Assembly: GCF_021991875.1 (NCBI RefSeq)
Contig: NZ_JAHLKR010000016.1
Location: 1-64,000, forward strand
Direction: 5' to 3'
Length of the DNA stretch: 64,000 nt
Source: Mycetohabitans sp. B8
GTDB taxonomy: Bacteria; Pseudomonadota; Gammaproteobacteria; Burkholderiales; Burkholderiaceae
The translations under genes were made by a program, and so were the position numbers. Positions 43,848 to 52,345 of the stretch are shown one piece after another (the first letter of the stretch is position 1; every line of letters begins with the position of its first letter). Under the pieces are notes generated by a model, which worked only from the letters and a program-made list of their open reading frames with translations, was not told the origin of the DNA and did not search any database.

Positions 43848-44012
43848 GTCGCGGCCACGACGCCACGACGGCGCGACGGCGCAACGGCGCAACGGCGCAA
43901 TGCGGGGCGCGGGGCGCCCGGAGCACGAGCCTACGCGGCGACGAGATGTGCCGGTGCGACGCACATTGTCGCTTGGGACAACGCGCAGATCAGTGCTACA
44001 CTGACGTTGTAT

Positions 44013-44029
44013 TGAGAATTGTTCTTATT
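44013..44029 (+). promoter_or_regulatory. Putative Fur box upstream of ftrABCD
   Basis: TGAGAAT-T-GTTCTTA fits the 7-1-7 Fur dyad with five of seven symmetric positions. It lies 32 bases before the ftrA ATG, in an otherwise GC-rich stretch. Fur control of this operon is expected from its iron role; the box itself is imperfect. Confidence 0.55.
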
Positions 44030-44060
44030 CCAGTTTTCACACACATTACGAGGAATGTCG

Positions 44061-44621
44061 ATGGCAGGTTTTCGTCTAGTTCGTACCGCCACCGCCGTGG
44101 TGTCATTTGCACTGGCAATGGGCGCCGCAGGCACGGCGTCGGCAGCCGAGTATCCGATTGGCAAGCCGCAGATTCAGGGCGGGATGGAAGTTGGCGCGGT
44201 GTATCTGCAGCCGATCACGATGGACCCGGAAGGCATGATGCGTAAGGCGTCCGACTCGGACATCCACCTGGAGGCGGATATCCATGCAGTCAAGAACAAC
44301 CCGACCGGCTTTGCCGAAGGCGATTGGATGCCGTATCTGCAGGTACGCTACGAGTTGACCAAGCCCGGCTCGAACTACGTGCAAAAGGGTGATTTGATGG
44401 CGATGGTGGCGAGTGATGGCCCGCACTACGGCGACAATGTGAAGCTCGCGGGACCGGGCAAGTACCACTTGAAGTTGTTCATCGCACCGCCCGAGCAGAC
44501 TGGGCATATGGCGTTTGGCCGCCATGTTGACAAGGAAACCGGTGTCGGTCCGTGGTTCAAGCCGTTCGAATTGAACTATGACTTCCCGTTCGCCGGCATT
44601 GGCAAAAAGGGGGGGTACTGA
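44061..44621 (+). CDS. ftrA: Periplasmic ferrous-iron-binding protein, P19/FtrA type
   Basis: A signal peptide (MAGFRLVRTATAVVSFALAM...ASA) precedes EYPIGKPQIQGGMEVGAVYLQPITMDP and PLEADIHA-type motifs of the P19/Tp34 family: Met and His copper/iron ligands in GGMEVGAVYLQPITM, HLEADIHA and GHMAFGRHV. It binds Fe2+ and Cu in the periplasm for the FtrABCD importer. The ATG at 44061 is six bases after AGGA; one at 44055 is too near. Confidence 0.9.
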   Translation: MAGFRLVRTATAVVSFALAMGAAGTASAAEYPIGKPQIQGGMEVGAVYLQPITMDPEGMMRKASDSDIHLEADIHAVKNNPTGFAEGDWMPYLQVRYELTKPGSNYVQKGDLMAMVASDGPHYGDNVKLAGPGKYHLKLFIAPPEQTGHMAFGRHVDKETGVGPWFKPFELNYDFPFAGIGKKGGY

Positions 44622-44624
44622 TCA

Positions 44625-44969
44625 ATGAAGCACACGCTCAAATTGCAGGGTGCGGCGTGGCTGCTAGCGTGGAGCGCCGCGTTCGGCGGCGTCGCTCGCG
44701 CCGCGGACCTGCCTACGTTCCGGCTCGAGATGGCGGACGGCAAGCTCAATCCGGCGCGCATCGAGGTGCCGGCTGGCCAGCGCATCAAGATTGAGGTGCA
44801 CAACACTGGCAAGGGCGCTGTCGAGTTCGAGAGCGTGCAGTTGCGCAAGGAGAAGGTGCTGGCGCCGGGCGCCGAGTCGTTTGTCGTGATTGCGCCGCTG
44901 TCGCCGGGTGAGTACAAGTTCTTCGATGATTTTCATCCAAGAGCGCAAGGCGTGATAGTGGCAAAGTGA
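44625..44969 (+). CDS. ftrB: Cupredoxin-like ferroxidase component FtrB
   Basis: A 114-residue secreted protein (signal ending GVARA) with a cupredoxin beta barrel: LNPARIEVPAGQRIKIEVHNTGKGAVEFES and APLSPGEYKFFDDFHP. It starts four bases after ftrA. In Brucella and Bordetella FtrABCD systems this component is proposed to oxidise Fe2+ during transport. Fewer copper ligands are visible than in classical cupredoxins. Confidence 0.85.
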   Translation: MKHTLKLQGAAWLLAWSAAFGGVARAADLPTFRLEMADGKLNPARIEVPAGQRIKIEVHNTGKGAVEFESVQLRKEKVLAPGAESFVVIAPLSPGEYKFFDDFHPRAQGVIVAK

Positions 44970-45000
44970 CGGGCCGTACAGCCGCGTGAAGGAAGATGTA

Positions 45001-45846
45001 ATGGGTCAGATTCTATTCATCGTATGGCGGGAGAGCGTCGAGGCGCTGCTCGTAGTCGGCATTCTGCATGCCTGGTTGAGCAATGGTGACGCCGCCGCGC
45101 GCAAGGGATTGCCGTGGCTGTGGCTTGGCGTCGGTGCGGGATTGCTGGCGGCGGTTGGCCTGGGTGCTGCGCTGGTCGGCTTCACCGAAGTGCTGTCCGG
45201 TGATGCGCAGGATTATTTCCAGACGGCGATGGTGCTGGTCGCGTGCGTGCTGATCGTACAGATGGTGCTGTGGATGAAGCGGCATGGTCGCACGCTCAAG
45301 CGCGATATGGAAATGTCGTTGGCCGAGAGTCGGCGCAATGCAAACTGGTGGAGTGTCGCAGTGCTCGCGGCACTGGCGATCGCGCGCGAAGGCAGTGAAA
45401 CGGTGATCTTCCTGTATGGGCTGGGCTTCGGCCGATCGGGCCACGTTGATGTGATGCAATGGCTGGCCGTGCTGATTGGTCTAGCGCTCGCGTTGCTCAC
45501 GTTTTATCTGCTGCAACTGGGTGGCCGGATTTTCTCGTGGCGCGCGTTTTTCCGCGTCACCGAGGTCATGCTGTTATTTCTCGGCGCTGGTCTGTTCGAA
45601 ACGGGCATCGACAAGCTGATCGACAAGGAAATCGTGCCGACCGGCATCGATATGGTGTGGGACACGTCGCACATCCTGGACGACTCGGGGACAGTCGGCT
45701 CGCTGGTGGCGACGCTGACCGGCTATCGGGCCCATCCGGCACTGGCCAACCTCATTGCGTATGCGTTGTTCTGGCTGGTGGTCTGGGTGTTGCTGCGCCG
45801 GACCCGGCAGCGCCAATCCTCGGGCGCGCAGAGGAAGCCCGCATGA
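45001..45846 (+). CDS. ftrC: FTR1-family iron permease FtrC
   Basis: A 281-residue membrane protein with seven predicted helices and two REXXE motifs: FIVWRESVEALL (residues 9-13) and LAIAREGSETVIF. These are the iron-passage motifs of the Ftr1/EfeU family. The ATG follows GGAAG. Its end overlaps ftrD as ATGA. Confidence 0.93.
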   Translation: MGQILFIVWRESVEALLVVGILHAWLSNGDAAARKGLPWLWLGVGAGLLAAVGLGAALVGFTEVLSGDAQDYFQTAMVLVACVLIVQMVLWMKRHGRTLKRDMEMSLAESRRNANWWSVAVLAALAIAREGSETVIFLYGLGFGRSGHVDVMQWLAVLIGLALALLTFYLLQLGGRIFSWRAFFRVTEVMLLFLGAGLFETGIDKLIDKEIVPTGIDMVWDTSHILDDSGTVGSLVATLTGYRAHPALANLIAYALFWLVVWVLLRRTRQRQSSGAQRKPA

Positions 45847-47258
45847 GTGTGATGCTTGCTCCACGCTCCGGCTGGTTGGCCGAGGCTGGGCACTGGATGC
45901 AGCGCCATCAGACGGTGATCCGCAACGTGCAGTGGGTCGTCGTGCTCGTTTATGCGCTGTTGATCCTGGTGCCGGCGTTCATGCCGCTGCCGGACGATGC
46001 CGCGCATATCTGGTCGAACCTCACGGTATTCGCGCAGTTCGTGTTTTGGGGCATCTGGTGGCCGTTTGTGCTGCTGTCGATGGTGATGCTCGGGCGTGTA
46101 TGGTGCGGCGTGCTGTGCCCGGAAGGCACATTGTCCGAGTTCGCGAGCAAGCATGGGCTGGGCCGTCCAATTCCGCGCTGGATACGTTGGGGCGGGTGGC
46201 CGTTCGTCGCGTTCGGGCTCACGACGATCTATGGGCAAATGGTCAGTGTGTACCAGTATCCGAAGGCGGTGTTGTTGGTGCTCGGTGGGTCGACCATTGC
46301 CGCTATCGTGATTGGCCTGCTGTACGGCCAGGAAAAACGGGTGTGGTGCAAGTACCTGTGTCCAGTCAATGGCGTATTCGCGCTGCTTGCGCGGCTCGCC
46401 CCGCTGCGCTATCGGGTCGATGAGCAGGCGTGGCGCCGTTCATACACGCAGAGCAAGCATGGGCGCCGTGTGATCCCGGTGAACTGCGCGCCGCTCGTGC
46501 CGTTGCGAAACATGAAGGGCGCGTCGGCCTGCCATATGTGTGGCCGTTGCAGCGGCCATCGTGATGCGATCGCGCTGACGTGGCGCTCGCCGGCGGAGGA
46601 AGTTGTTGAGTTGGGCGAGGAGGCGGCGAGCCGGTGGGACACCGCGTTGATTCTGTACGGGCTGCTCGGCATCGCGATCGGCGCGTTTCACTGGACCGTC
46701 AGCCCGCTGTTTGTCTCGATCAAGCAATCGCTGGCCGCGTGGCTGATCGACCACGACATCATGTGGCCGCTGCAGACCAACGCGCCATGGTTCATCTTCA
46801 CGCACTATCCGGAGCAGAATGATGTGTTCTCGTGGCTCGACGGTGGCTTGGTGATCGGCTATATCGTCACCACTGGCTTGTTGTATGGCACCGCGCTGCT
46901 GGCGTGCGTCGCGATTGGCAACCTGCTGCTCGGCCGGTGGCGTACGTCGCGGCTGCATCACTTTGCGCAGGCATTGATCCCGCTGGCCGGCATGGGCGTG
47001 TTCCTCGGCTTGTCGGCCACCACCGTGTCGCTGCTGCGTGCCGAGCATCTGCCGCTTGGCTGGGTACCAGACGTGCGGCTCGCGTTGCTGGCGGCCGCCA
47101 ACACGGCAAGTCTGTATCTCGCGGTGAACATCGTCGTCAAGCACGTGCGTGGCGTGAGCGCCGGTGTCGCACGGGGCGTAGGTGCACTACTGTGCTTTGT
47201 CGCGGCGTTGGCGATTGTCGATAGCGCATGGTGGCTGATGTTCTGGGGCTGGGCCTGA
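45843..47258 (+). CDS. ftrD: Membrane polyferredoxin FtrD
   Basis: The 471-residue protein has about ten hydrophobic segments and Cys clusters: VWCGVLCPEGTLSE, VWCKYLCPVNGVF and SACHMCGRCSGH. These are 4Fe-4S binding motifs of the NapH/CcoG-like group used by FtrD to pass electrons across the membrane during iron uptake. The ATG overlaps the ftrC stop, so translation is coupled. The 17-base repeat array begins directly after its stop. Confidence 0.9.
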   Translation: MSVMLAPRSGWLAEAGHWMQRHQTVIRNVQWVVVLVYALLILVPAFMPLPDDAAHIWSNLTVFAQFVFWGIWWPFVLLSMVMLGRVWCGVLCPEGTLSEFASKHGLGRPIPRWIRWGGWPFVAFGLTTIYGQMVSVYQYPKAVLLVLGGSTIAAIVIGLLYGQEKRVWCKYLCPVNGVFALLARLAPLRYRVDEQAWRRSYTQSKHGRRVIPVNCAPLVPLRNMKGASACHMCGRCSGHRDAIALTWRSPAEEVVELGEEAASRWDTALILYGLLGIAIGAFHWTVSPLFVSIKQSLAAWLIDHDIMWPLQTNAPWFIFTHYPEQNDVFSWLDGGLVIGYIVTTGLLYGTALLACVAIGNLLLGRWRTSRLHHFAQALIPLAGMGVFLGLSATTVSLLRAEHLPLGWVPDVRLALLAAANTASLYLAVNIVVKHVRGVSAGVARGVGALLCFVAALAIVDSAWWLMFWGWA

Positions 47259-47513
47259 GCACAGGCCTCGCAAAGGCCTGAATCGACGCCAAAGTCCAAA
47301 TGGATGTGAAATCCGGCTGGCGTGAAGGCCCAACCTAGGGTGAGGTTTGGCCTACGGCGAAGCTCGACCTATGGCAGGGTTCGACCTATGGTGAGATTCG
47401 ACCTGTGATAAAGCCCGGCCTGTAGTGAGGTTCGACCTGTGACAAGATGCGACGTGCGGCTCGGTCTGCCGTGCGGCAAGGTTGTCCTTGAGGGCCGGAC
47501 TGCGGTGGCTCAA
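47259..47513. repeat. Degenerate 17-base-period tandem array after ftrD
   Basis: Fifteen consecutive 17-base windows from 47259 keep register. The core, 47327-47479, has nine clear units with consensus GGTTCGACCTGTGGTGA. Outer units are weaker, and similar GCCTGAG/GGTCTAG pieces extend towards 47680. No protein frame resembles a family here. It lies between ftrD and the convergent hemP. Confidence 0.85.
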
Positions 47514-47722
47514 TAAGGTCTGAGCTTACCTTGTGATGAAGCCTGAGTCGGCGCTGAGATTAGGGTTCGAGATTGGACGAAGAATTTCGCGAAAAAACGG
47601 CTTTGCTGGCTATGGCGGCAGGCTTGTCAGGCGCGAAGGGGTCTAGTCTCGCGATGAGGCCGTCAAGGCTGGCTAGTGCCAAACACCTCGGATCGAGGTG
47701 GTCCCCACAATACACAGTTGGA

Positions 47723-47754
47723 GCATGCTGCCGAGTATTTGCCGGGCAGCATGC
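47723..47754 (-). terminator. Hairpin after hemP, possible terminator
   Basis: GCATGCTGCC and GGCAGCATGC form a perfect ten-base stem four bases after the hemP stop. There is no U-run on the minus-strand side, so it may act as an mRNA 3' stabiliser rather than a full intrinsic terminator. Confidence 0.5.
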
Positions 47755-47757
47755 CGG

Positions 47758-48030
47758 TCATTTGGTCAGGATCAGCTTGCCCAGCCGCGTTGCGCGCAGC
47801 TGATACGTTTCACCGTTATGCAGAATGCTCACGTGCGTGCGACCTTGCAGCAAGTCGTCGCTTTGCAGCGCATGCGCGGCATAGGCTGTGCCCAGCGGCT
47901 GTGGGGCCGGCGTGGTGAGCGCCGGTGCGGCACGCCGGCCTCCGGGCTGCGCAGTGGAACTGTGCATTGGGCGGGTTGTCGTCCCCGAAGGCAGGTACAG
48001 GGTGCTGGGAGAGCGGTTTGCGGTCGTCAT
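47758..48030 (-). CDS. hemP: Hemin uptake protein HemP
   Basis: The C-terminal third is the HemP domain (SDDLLQGRTHVSILHNGETYQLRATRLGKLILTK), which in Burkholderia is needed for haem uptake and may act on the haem receptor gene. The first 50 residues are a low-complexity Pro/Ala/Thr tail. ATG codons at 48033 and 48030 are adjacent. A Fur box lies about 40 bases upstream. Haem receptor genes are not next to it. Confidence 0.85.
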   Translation of the reverse strand: MTTANRSPSTLYLPSGTTTRPMHSSTAQPGGRRAAPALTTPAPQPLGTAYAAHALQSDDLLQGRTHVSILHNGETYQLRATRLGKLILTK

Positions 48031-48069
48031 CAAAGATGTGATGTGTTGATTGTTGACGACGAGTTTAAA

Positions 48070-48084
48070 TGATAATTATTATTA
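48070..48084 (-). promoter_or_regulatory. Fur box upstream of hemP
   Basis: TGATAAT-T-ATTATTA matches the 7-1-7 Fur dyad in six of seven symmetric positions. It sits in a 30-base AT-rich island 40 bases before hemP. Iron repression of hemP is well established in related bacteria. Confidence 0.8.
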
Positions 48085-48137
48085 TTTGCAATTGCATCTG
48101 TTGATCGCCGTAGCAAGTCGATAGCCCATGCCGCGGG

Positions 48138-48644
48138 TCAATGCACGTGTGTAGACAGCCGGCCGTTGCTCGCGTATTCGCGGATCAGTCGTACAGTATC
48201 GAGATCTGCCTCGCGATAGGCCGACTTGACGATTTCTGTCATTTGCTCGTCGTCGGAACCTTGCACGGCGCTTGGCAGCGTGGTGCAGTACTCGAAGCGC
48301 ACGAACAACTGCAACGGGTCAGGCTGCTCGATCGTCATCGTCAGCGATCCGCCGACATGGGCGTCGGTCGCCTCAATGTCATACCGGACCTGATGCCCGG
48401 GGCTGAACGTCACGCGATCATGCACGGTGGCCGGCCCATAGTGCAGCTCGCGCTCCATCGTATCGCCGTGGCGCGACAGGATCGTGCAACTGTCTAGGCC
48501 GAGCACGAACAACTGCGGCTGTTCAGCGCGCAGCACGAGACCAGCCCACAGTTCGTCGTGGGTCAGCGTAGCGGTCAATGGGTTCAGCGGGTCGTTGACC
48601 TGGATCAGGTGTTCGAAGTTCAAAGCCGTGGTGTCCTTCAACAA
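48138..48644 (-). CDS. AtaL-like/DUF1857 SRPBCC-fold protein
   Basis: The 168-residue protein starts NFEHLIQVNDPLNPLTATLTHDELWAGLVLRAEQP, a pattern of the DUF1857/AtaL-like SRPBCC family, which has a hydrophobic cavity for a small ligand. FSPGHQVRYDIEA and the acidic C-terminal helix complete the fold. Its ligand is unknown. It lies 44 bases after the OsmC gene on the same strand and may be co-transcribed. Confidence 0.75.
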   Translation of the reverse strand: MLKDTTALNFEHLIQVNDPLNPLTATLTHDELWAGLVLRAEQPQLFVLGLDSCTILSRHGDTMERELHYGPATVHDRVTFSPGHQVRYDIEATDAHVGGSLTMTIEQPDPLQLFVRFEYCTTLPSAVQGSDDEQMTEIVKSAYREADLDTVRLIREYASNGRLSTHVH

Positions 48645-48688
48645 GCAAGGCGCGGTATGCTGCGATGATAGCGCGAATCGACGCCAAT

Positions 48689-49090
48689 TTACGCGGCCGC
48701 CGCCAGTCCACTCTGAATAGTGATCGGATGCGTCAACAGCTTATGGATCGGGCACGCATTGGCGATCTGCAACAAGCGTTCCTGCTGCTCGTCATCCAAC
48801 TCGCCGTGCAGCACGATCGTGCGGCGGATAGTGGATCCGTCGTCGTTCTTCTCGATATCGAGCGAAACATCGACATCAGCCAGGGGCCATTGCTTGCGCT
48901 GCGCATACATCTTCAACGTGATCAACGTGCACGCGCCCAGGCTGGACAGCAGCAGCGACATGGGCGTAGGTCCACGCTCGCCGCCGCCGGCTGACGCCGG
49001 CTCGTCCGCCAGCCAGCTATGGGTGCCATCGTTGAGTAGGACTCGATACGCGTGATGGTCGATGTGCGCGGTGACATTCGCTTCTTTCAT
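48689..49090 (-). CDS. OsmC/Ohr-family peroxidase-like protein
   Basis: The 133-residue protein has the two redox Cys of the OsmC family in LSSLGACTLITLKMYA and LQIANACPIHKLL, as well as GERGPTPMSLLLSSL. Such proteins reduce organic hydroperoxides with thiols. The ATG at 49090 (MKEANVTAH) is chosen; the longer upstream frame is not family-like. Confidence 0.9.
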   Translation of the reverse strand: MKEANVTAHIDHHAYRVLLNDGTHSWLADEPASAGGGERGPTPMSLLLSSLGACTLITLKMYAQRKQWPLADVDVSLDIEKNDDGSTIRRTIVLHGELDDEQQERLLQIANACPIHKLLTHPITIQSGLAAAA

Positions 49091-49248
49091 TGTCGTCAGT
49101 CCTCCAAGTGGGCCAAAGTGGGTCGAGCAACGGTCACTGAGCAATTATTGTGACCGAGACGACTGGCGCATGCATGCGTGCGCTGCGCCGTCATCACGTC
49201 TTGGCCGCCATGCGTGGATTGTGCCGCAGGGCGCTCGCCGCCCATCAT

Positions 49249-50166
49249 TCAGGCAGTGATGTGTCCAAACTTGCCGCCGCGGTAGTCCGCAACGGCTTGG
49301 CGGATCTCGTCCTCGGTGTTCATGACGAACGGGCCATAGCGCACGACAGGTTCATTGAGCGGCACGCCGCCGATCAGCAGAAATTGCAGTGGCTGGTCGG
49401 TGGCGCTGATCGTGATCGTATCGCCGACGTTGTCAAACACCACCATCTGCCGTGCGTCGGTCGCCGTCTGTTGGGCGCCATAGCGGCCGCCATCGTCAAG
49501 CGCATAGGCGAACACGCGAAAGCCATCCGGTACCGGATGTACCAGGGTTGCTCCGGGCTGCATCCGGAAATGCTGGAACAGGATCGGGGTGCGCGTCTGA
49601 ATCGCGGCGCTTACCCCGAGTGCCTTCCCGGCGATCACTTTGACGTCGATGCGCCCGTCCGGCGTGCGTGCAACCGGAATGTGCGCGCTGGGCAGTTCCT
49701 GGTAGCGAGGTGCCATCATTTTGTCGCGGCGCGGCAAATTGATCCACAACTGGAAGCCATGCGAGCGGCCGCCGTGCTCGAGCAGCGAAGCAGCTGGCAT
49801 TTCGCTATGGACCACGCCGACGCCGGCCGTCATCCACTGGACGTCGCCCGGGCCGAGTGTGCCGGCGTGGCCTGCAGAGTCCCGATGAGCGAACTCGCCT
49901 TCCAGCATATACGTGACCGTCTCAAAGCCGCGATGGGGGTGCGCGGGTGCGCCGACGGCCTGGCCCGGCGCGTAGTCAACCGGGCCCATCTCATCGAGCA
50001 GCAAGAACGGATCGAAGTCCGTCAGCGTCCGCGTCGGGAACGGCCGGTGTACGACAAATCCCGCACCCTCCACGGTGCGCTGCGCGGGAACTACTTGCTG
50101 GACTGCGCGGGCTCTCACGTCTTGCGAGCGTGCCGCCGCGATAGTGTGGCTGCGATGACCGATCAT
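49249..50166 (-). CDS. Pirin-family protein
   Basis: The 305-residue bicupin has the pirin core FDPFLLLDEMGPVDYAPGQAVGAPAHPHRGFETVTYMLEGEFAHRDSAGHAG in part, with metal-binding His residues (HPHRGFE, H in VVHSEMP). It continues to GRSHGFQLWINLP and the second cupin. Bacterial pirins act as quercetinases or metabolic regulators. It is divergent from a LysR gene that probably controls it. Confidence 0.92.
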   Translation of the reverse strand: MIGHRSHTIAAARSQDVRARAVQQVVPAQRTVEGAGFVVHRPFPTRTLTDFDPFLLLDEMGPVDYAPGQAVGAPAHPHRGFETVTYMLEGEFAHRDSAGHAGTLGPGDVQWMTAGVGVVHSEMPAASLLEHGGRSHGFQLWINLPRRDKMMAPRYQELPSAHIPVARTPDGRIDVKVIAGKALGVSAAIQTRTPILFQHFRMQPGATLVHPVPDGFRVFAYALDDGGRYGAQQTATDARQMVVFDNVGDTITISATDQPLQFLLIGGVPLNEPVVRYGPFVMNTEDEIRQAVADYRGGKFGHITA

Positions 50167-50292
50167 CAGAACCTCCGTGATTCAATTGGGTTATTTGCAT
50201 CATCTATGCAACATGAGATGATTATAGATACGGCGTTATTGGCTGCCAGCGGCATATACTGCAACAAATTGTTCTACTGATGGAACGACAAC

Positions 50293-51234
50293 GTGAACCT
50301 AAGTCATCATGATCTGAACGACCTGCTGTATTTTTCGCAGGTAGTCGAATATGGCGGTTTTTCAGCTGCTGAGCGCGCACTGGGTATTTCCAAATCGCGT
50401 TTGTCACGGCGGCTGTCTGATCTGGAGGCGGCGCTCGGGGTGCGGTTATTGCAGCGCTCGACGCGCAAGCTCGCGCTGACTGAGGCGGGTGCACTGTTCC
50501 ATCGGCATTGTGTGGCGATGCTCGGCGAAGCGCGGGCCGCGCTGGATGCGGTTCACCAGCTCGGCTCGACACCGCGCGGCACGGTGCGTGTCAGCGTGCC
50601 GATGACTGTCTCCCAAACGATGCTGGCGCATTGGATGCCGGAGTTCCTGCGCCGCTACCCAGACGTGAAAGTGGCGATGCATGTCACGAACCGTGTGATC
50701 GACCTGTTCGAGGACGAGATCGATGTCGCGCTGCGGGTGCGCTCGGAGCCGCACACGAACTCGAATATCGTCGTGCGGCCGTTATGGCGCAGGGAGCAGA
50801 TGCTGGTCGGCTCGCCGAGCCTGCTGGACGCGAACCATCCGCCGATGGTGCCCGCTGACCTGGCGCGCTATGCGACGCTGTCGGTGCCCAGTGCCGATGG
50901 CCGGTACATGTTCAAGCTGATTGCGCCGGATGGCACGCGTCACGACTACGAGCATGAACCGCGGCTAGTGACCGCTGACTTGCTGATGATCCACCAGGCG
51001 GTATTGGCCGGTGTGGGTATTGCGGTACTGCCGGATAATATTTACCAGGCGGCGATGAACGCTGGGCAATTGTCGCCGGTGATGCCTGGCTGGACATTGC
51101 CGCCGCCGCAGTTGTACGCGGTATTCCTATCCCGGCAGGGATTGCTGCCGGCGGTGCGCGCGTTCATCGATTTCCTGGTCGAAATGATTGAGAAAGGCAC
51201 GGGGACGCCGCCTTCAAGCACCGTCAAGCTTTGA
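50293..51234 (+). CDS. LysR-family transcriptional regulator
   Basis: A 313-residue LTTR starting at GTG: the winged helix NDLLYFSQVVEYGGFSAAERALGISKSRLSRRLSDLEAALGVRLLQRSTRKLALTEAG (in part) and a periplasmic-binding-type effector domain of the CrgA/AaeR group. It is transcribed away from the pirin gene, leaving a 126-base shared regulatory gap. Pirin under LysR control is common in proteobacteria. Confidence 0.92.
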   Translation: MNLSHHDLNDLLYFSQVVEYGGFSAAERALGISKSRLSRRLSDLEAALGVRLLQRSTRKLALTEAGALFHRHCVAMLGEARAALDAVHQLGSTPRGTVRVSVPMTVSQTMLAHWMPEFLRRYPDVKVAMHVTNRVIDLFEDEIDVALRVRSEPHTNSNIVVRPLWRREQMLVGSPSLLDANHPPMVPADLARYATLSVPSADGRYMFKLIAPDGTRHDYEHEPRLVTADLLMIHQAVLAGVGIAVLPDNIYQAAMNAGQLSPVMPGWTLPPPQLYAVFLSRQGLLPAVRAFIDFLVEMIEKGTGTPPSSTVKL

Positions 51235-51420
51235 TCAGCAAGCGATCGCGGTTATTGCCGCTGAGGCAGGCTGGCGTACGGCCGCGGCCGCTTCATGTCG
51301 CGCTGGTTTGTGGACCCGGTATTAGGCGGGTGCGCCCGGCTTGGCACGCGGCTCAAGGACCCGGCGGCCTTTGTTTCGCCGGGTGCCCAGGCGCCACGCG
51401 CCCGGTTCGCGCGACTCAGC

Positions 51421-52212
51421 TCATTCGCCTGCGCTGGGCAACCCACCGGCCACCGCGTTGAAGCCGCTGTCGACATAGGTGATCTCGGCGGTGATCCCGG
51501 AGGACAGCTCTGAGAGCAGGAACGCGGCCACGTTGCCGACCTCCTCGATGGTCACATTCCGGCGCAGCGGCGCGTTATGCTCGACGAATTGCAGGATCTT
51601 GCCGAAGTCCTTGATGCCGCTGGCCGCCAGCGTCTTGATTGGACCCGCCGAGATACCGTTGACGCGTACGCCACGCGGCCCGAGTGAGGCCGCCATGTAG
51701 CGCACGCTGGCTTCCAGCGAGGCTTTGGCAAGTCCCATCGTGTTGTAGTGCGGTACCACGCGCTCGGCGCCCAGGTACGTCAACGTCAGCAACGACGCAG
51801 TGTCCGCCAGCATTGGCGCGGCAGCCTTGGCCATGGCCGGGAAGCTGTAGGCAGAAATATCATGCGCGATGCGGAACCCTTCGCGCGACAGGCCGTCCAG
51901 GAAATCGCCCGCGATCGCCTCGCGCGGCGCGAAGCCGATGGAGTGCACGAGCCCGTCTAGGCTGTCCCAATGCTGCTTCAGCGACGCAAACAGCGCGTTG
52001 ATCTGTGCGTCGTTGGCCACATCGCAAGGCAAAACCAACTCGCTGCCGAACCCGGCGGCGAACTCGGTGATGCGTTCCTTGAAGCGTTCGTCCACGTAGG
52101 TGAACGCGAGCTCGGCGCCTTCGCGGTGCGCGGCCTGCGCGATACCGTACGCGATTGAGCGGTTCGACAGCAGACCCGTGATGAGGATGCGTTTGCCAGC
52201 CAGAAAACCCAT
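51421..52212 (-). CDS. fabI: Enoyl-[acyl-carrier-protein] reductase (NADH)
   Basis: The 263-residue SDR-like protein starts [23 protein letters not shown]. It has [10 protein letters not shown], the catalytic Tyr-x6-Tyr pair around [35 protein letters not shown] with the Lys, and the triclosan-type loop. It performs the last reduction of fatty-acid elongation. The gene is on its own, as in many Burkholderia. Confidence 0.95.
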   Translation of the reverse strand: MGFLAGKRILITGLLSNRSIAYGIAQAAHREGAELAFTYVDERFKERITEFAAGFGSELVLPCDVANDAQINALFASLKQHWDSLDGLVHSIGFAPREAIAGDFLDGLSREGFRIAHDISAYSFPAMAKAAAPMLADTASLLTLTYLGAERVVPHYNTMGLAKASLEASVRYMAASLGPRGVRVNGISAGPIKTLAASGIKDFGKILQFVEHNAPLRRNVTIEEVGNVAAFLLSELSSGITAEITYVDSGFNAVAGGLPSAGE

Positions 52213-52345
52213 GAATACTCCCTATGTCAGTCGTATGCCGATCGGGCCGTCGGCGGCATGTTGCGCAACGGCGCAAAGTGCCGATGCCGGTGCGGCGCCC
52301 GATTTTCTATAGAATTGTCGCACAGCGCAACCCTGGACCGTTCCC

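Noticed and set aside
43862-43915. Short GC-rich repeats (ACGGCGCA) after uvrB
   Set aside because: Only three to four short units; compatible with chance and slippage in GC-rich DNA, not reported as an array.
47259-47513. Possible CRISPR array or coding repeat protein
   Set aside because: No spacer/repeat alternation; 17 is not a multiple of three and the frames contain stops or no family features.
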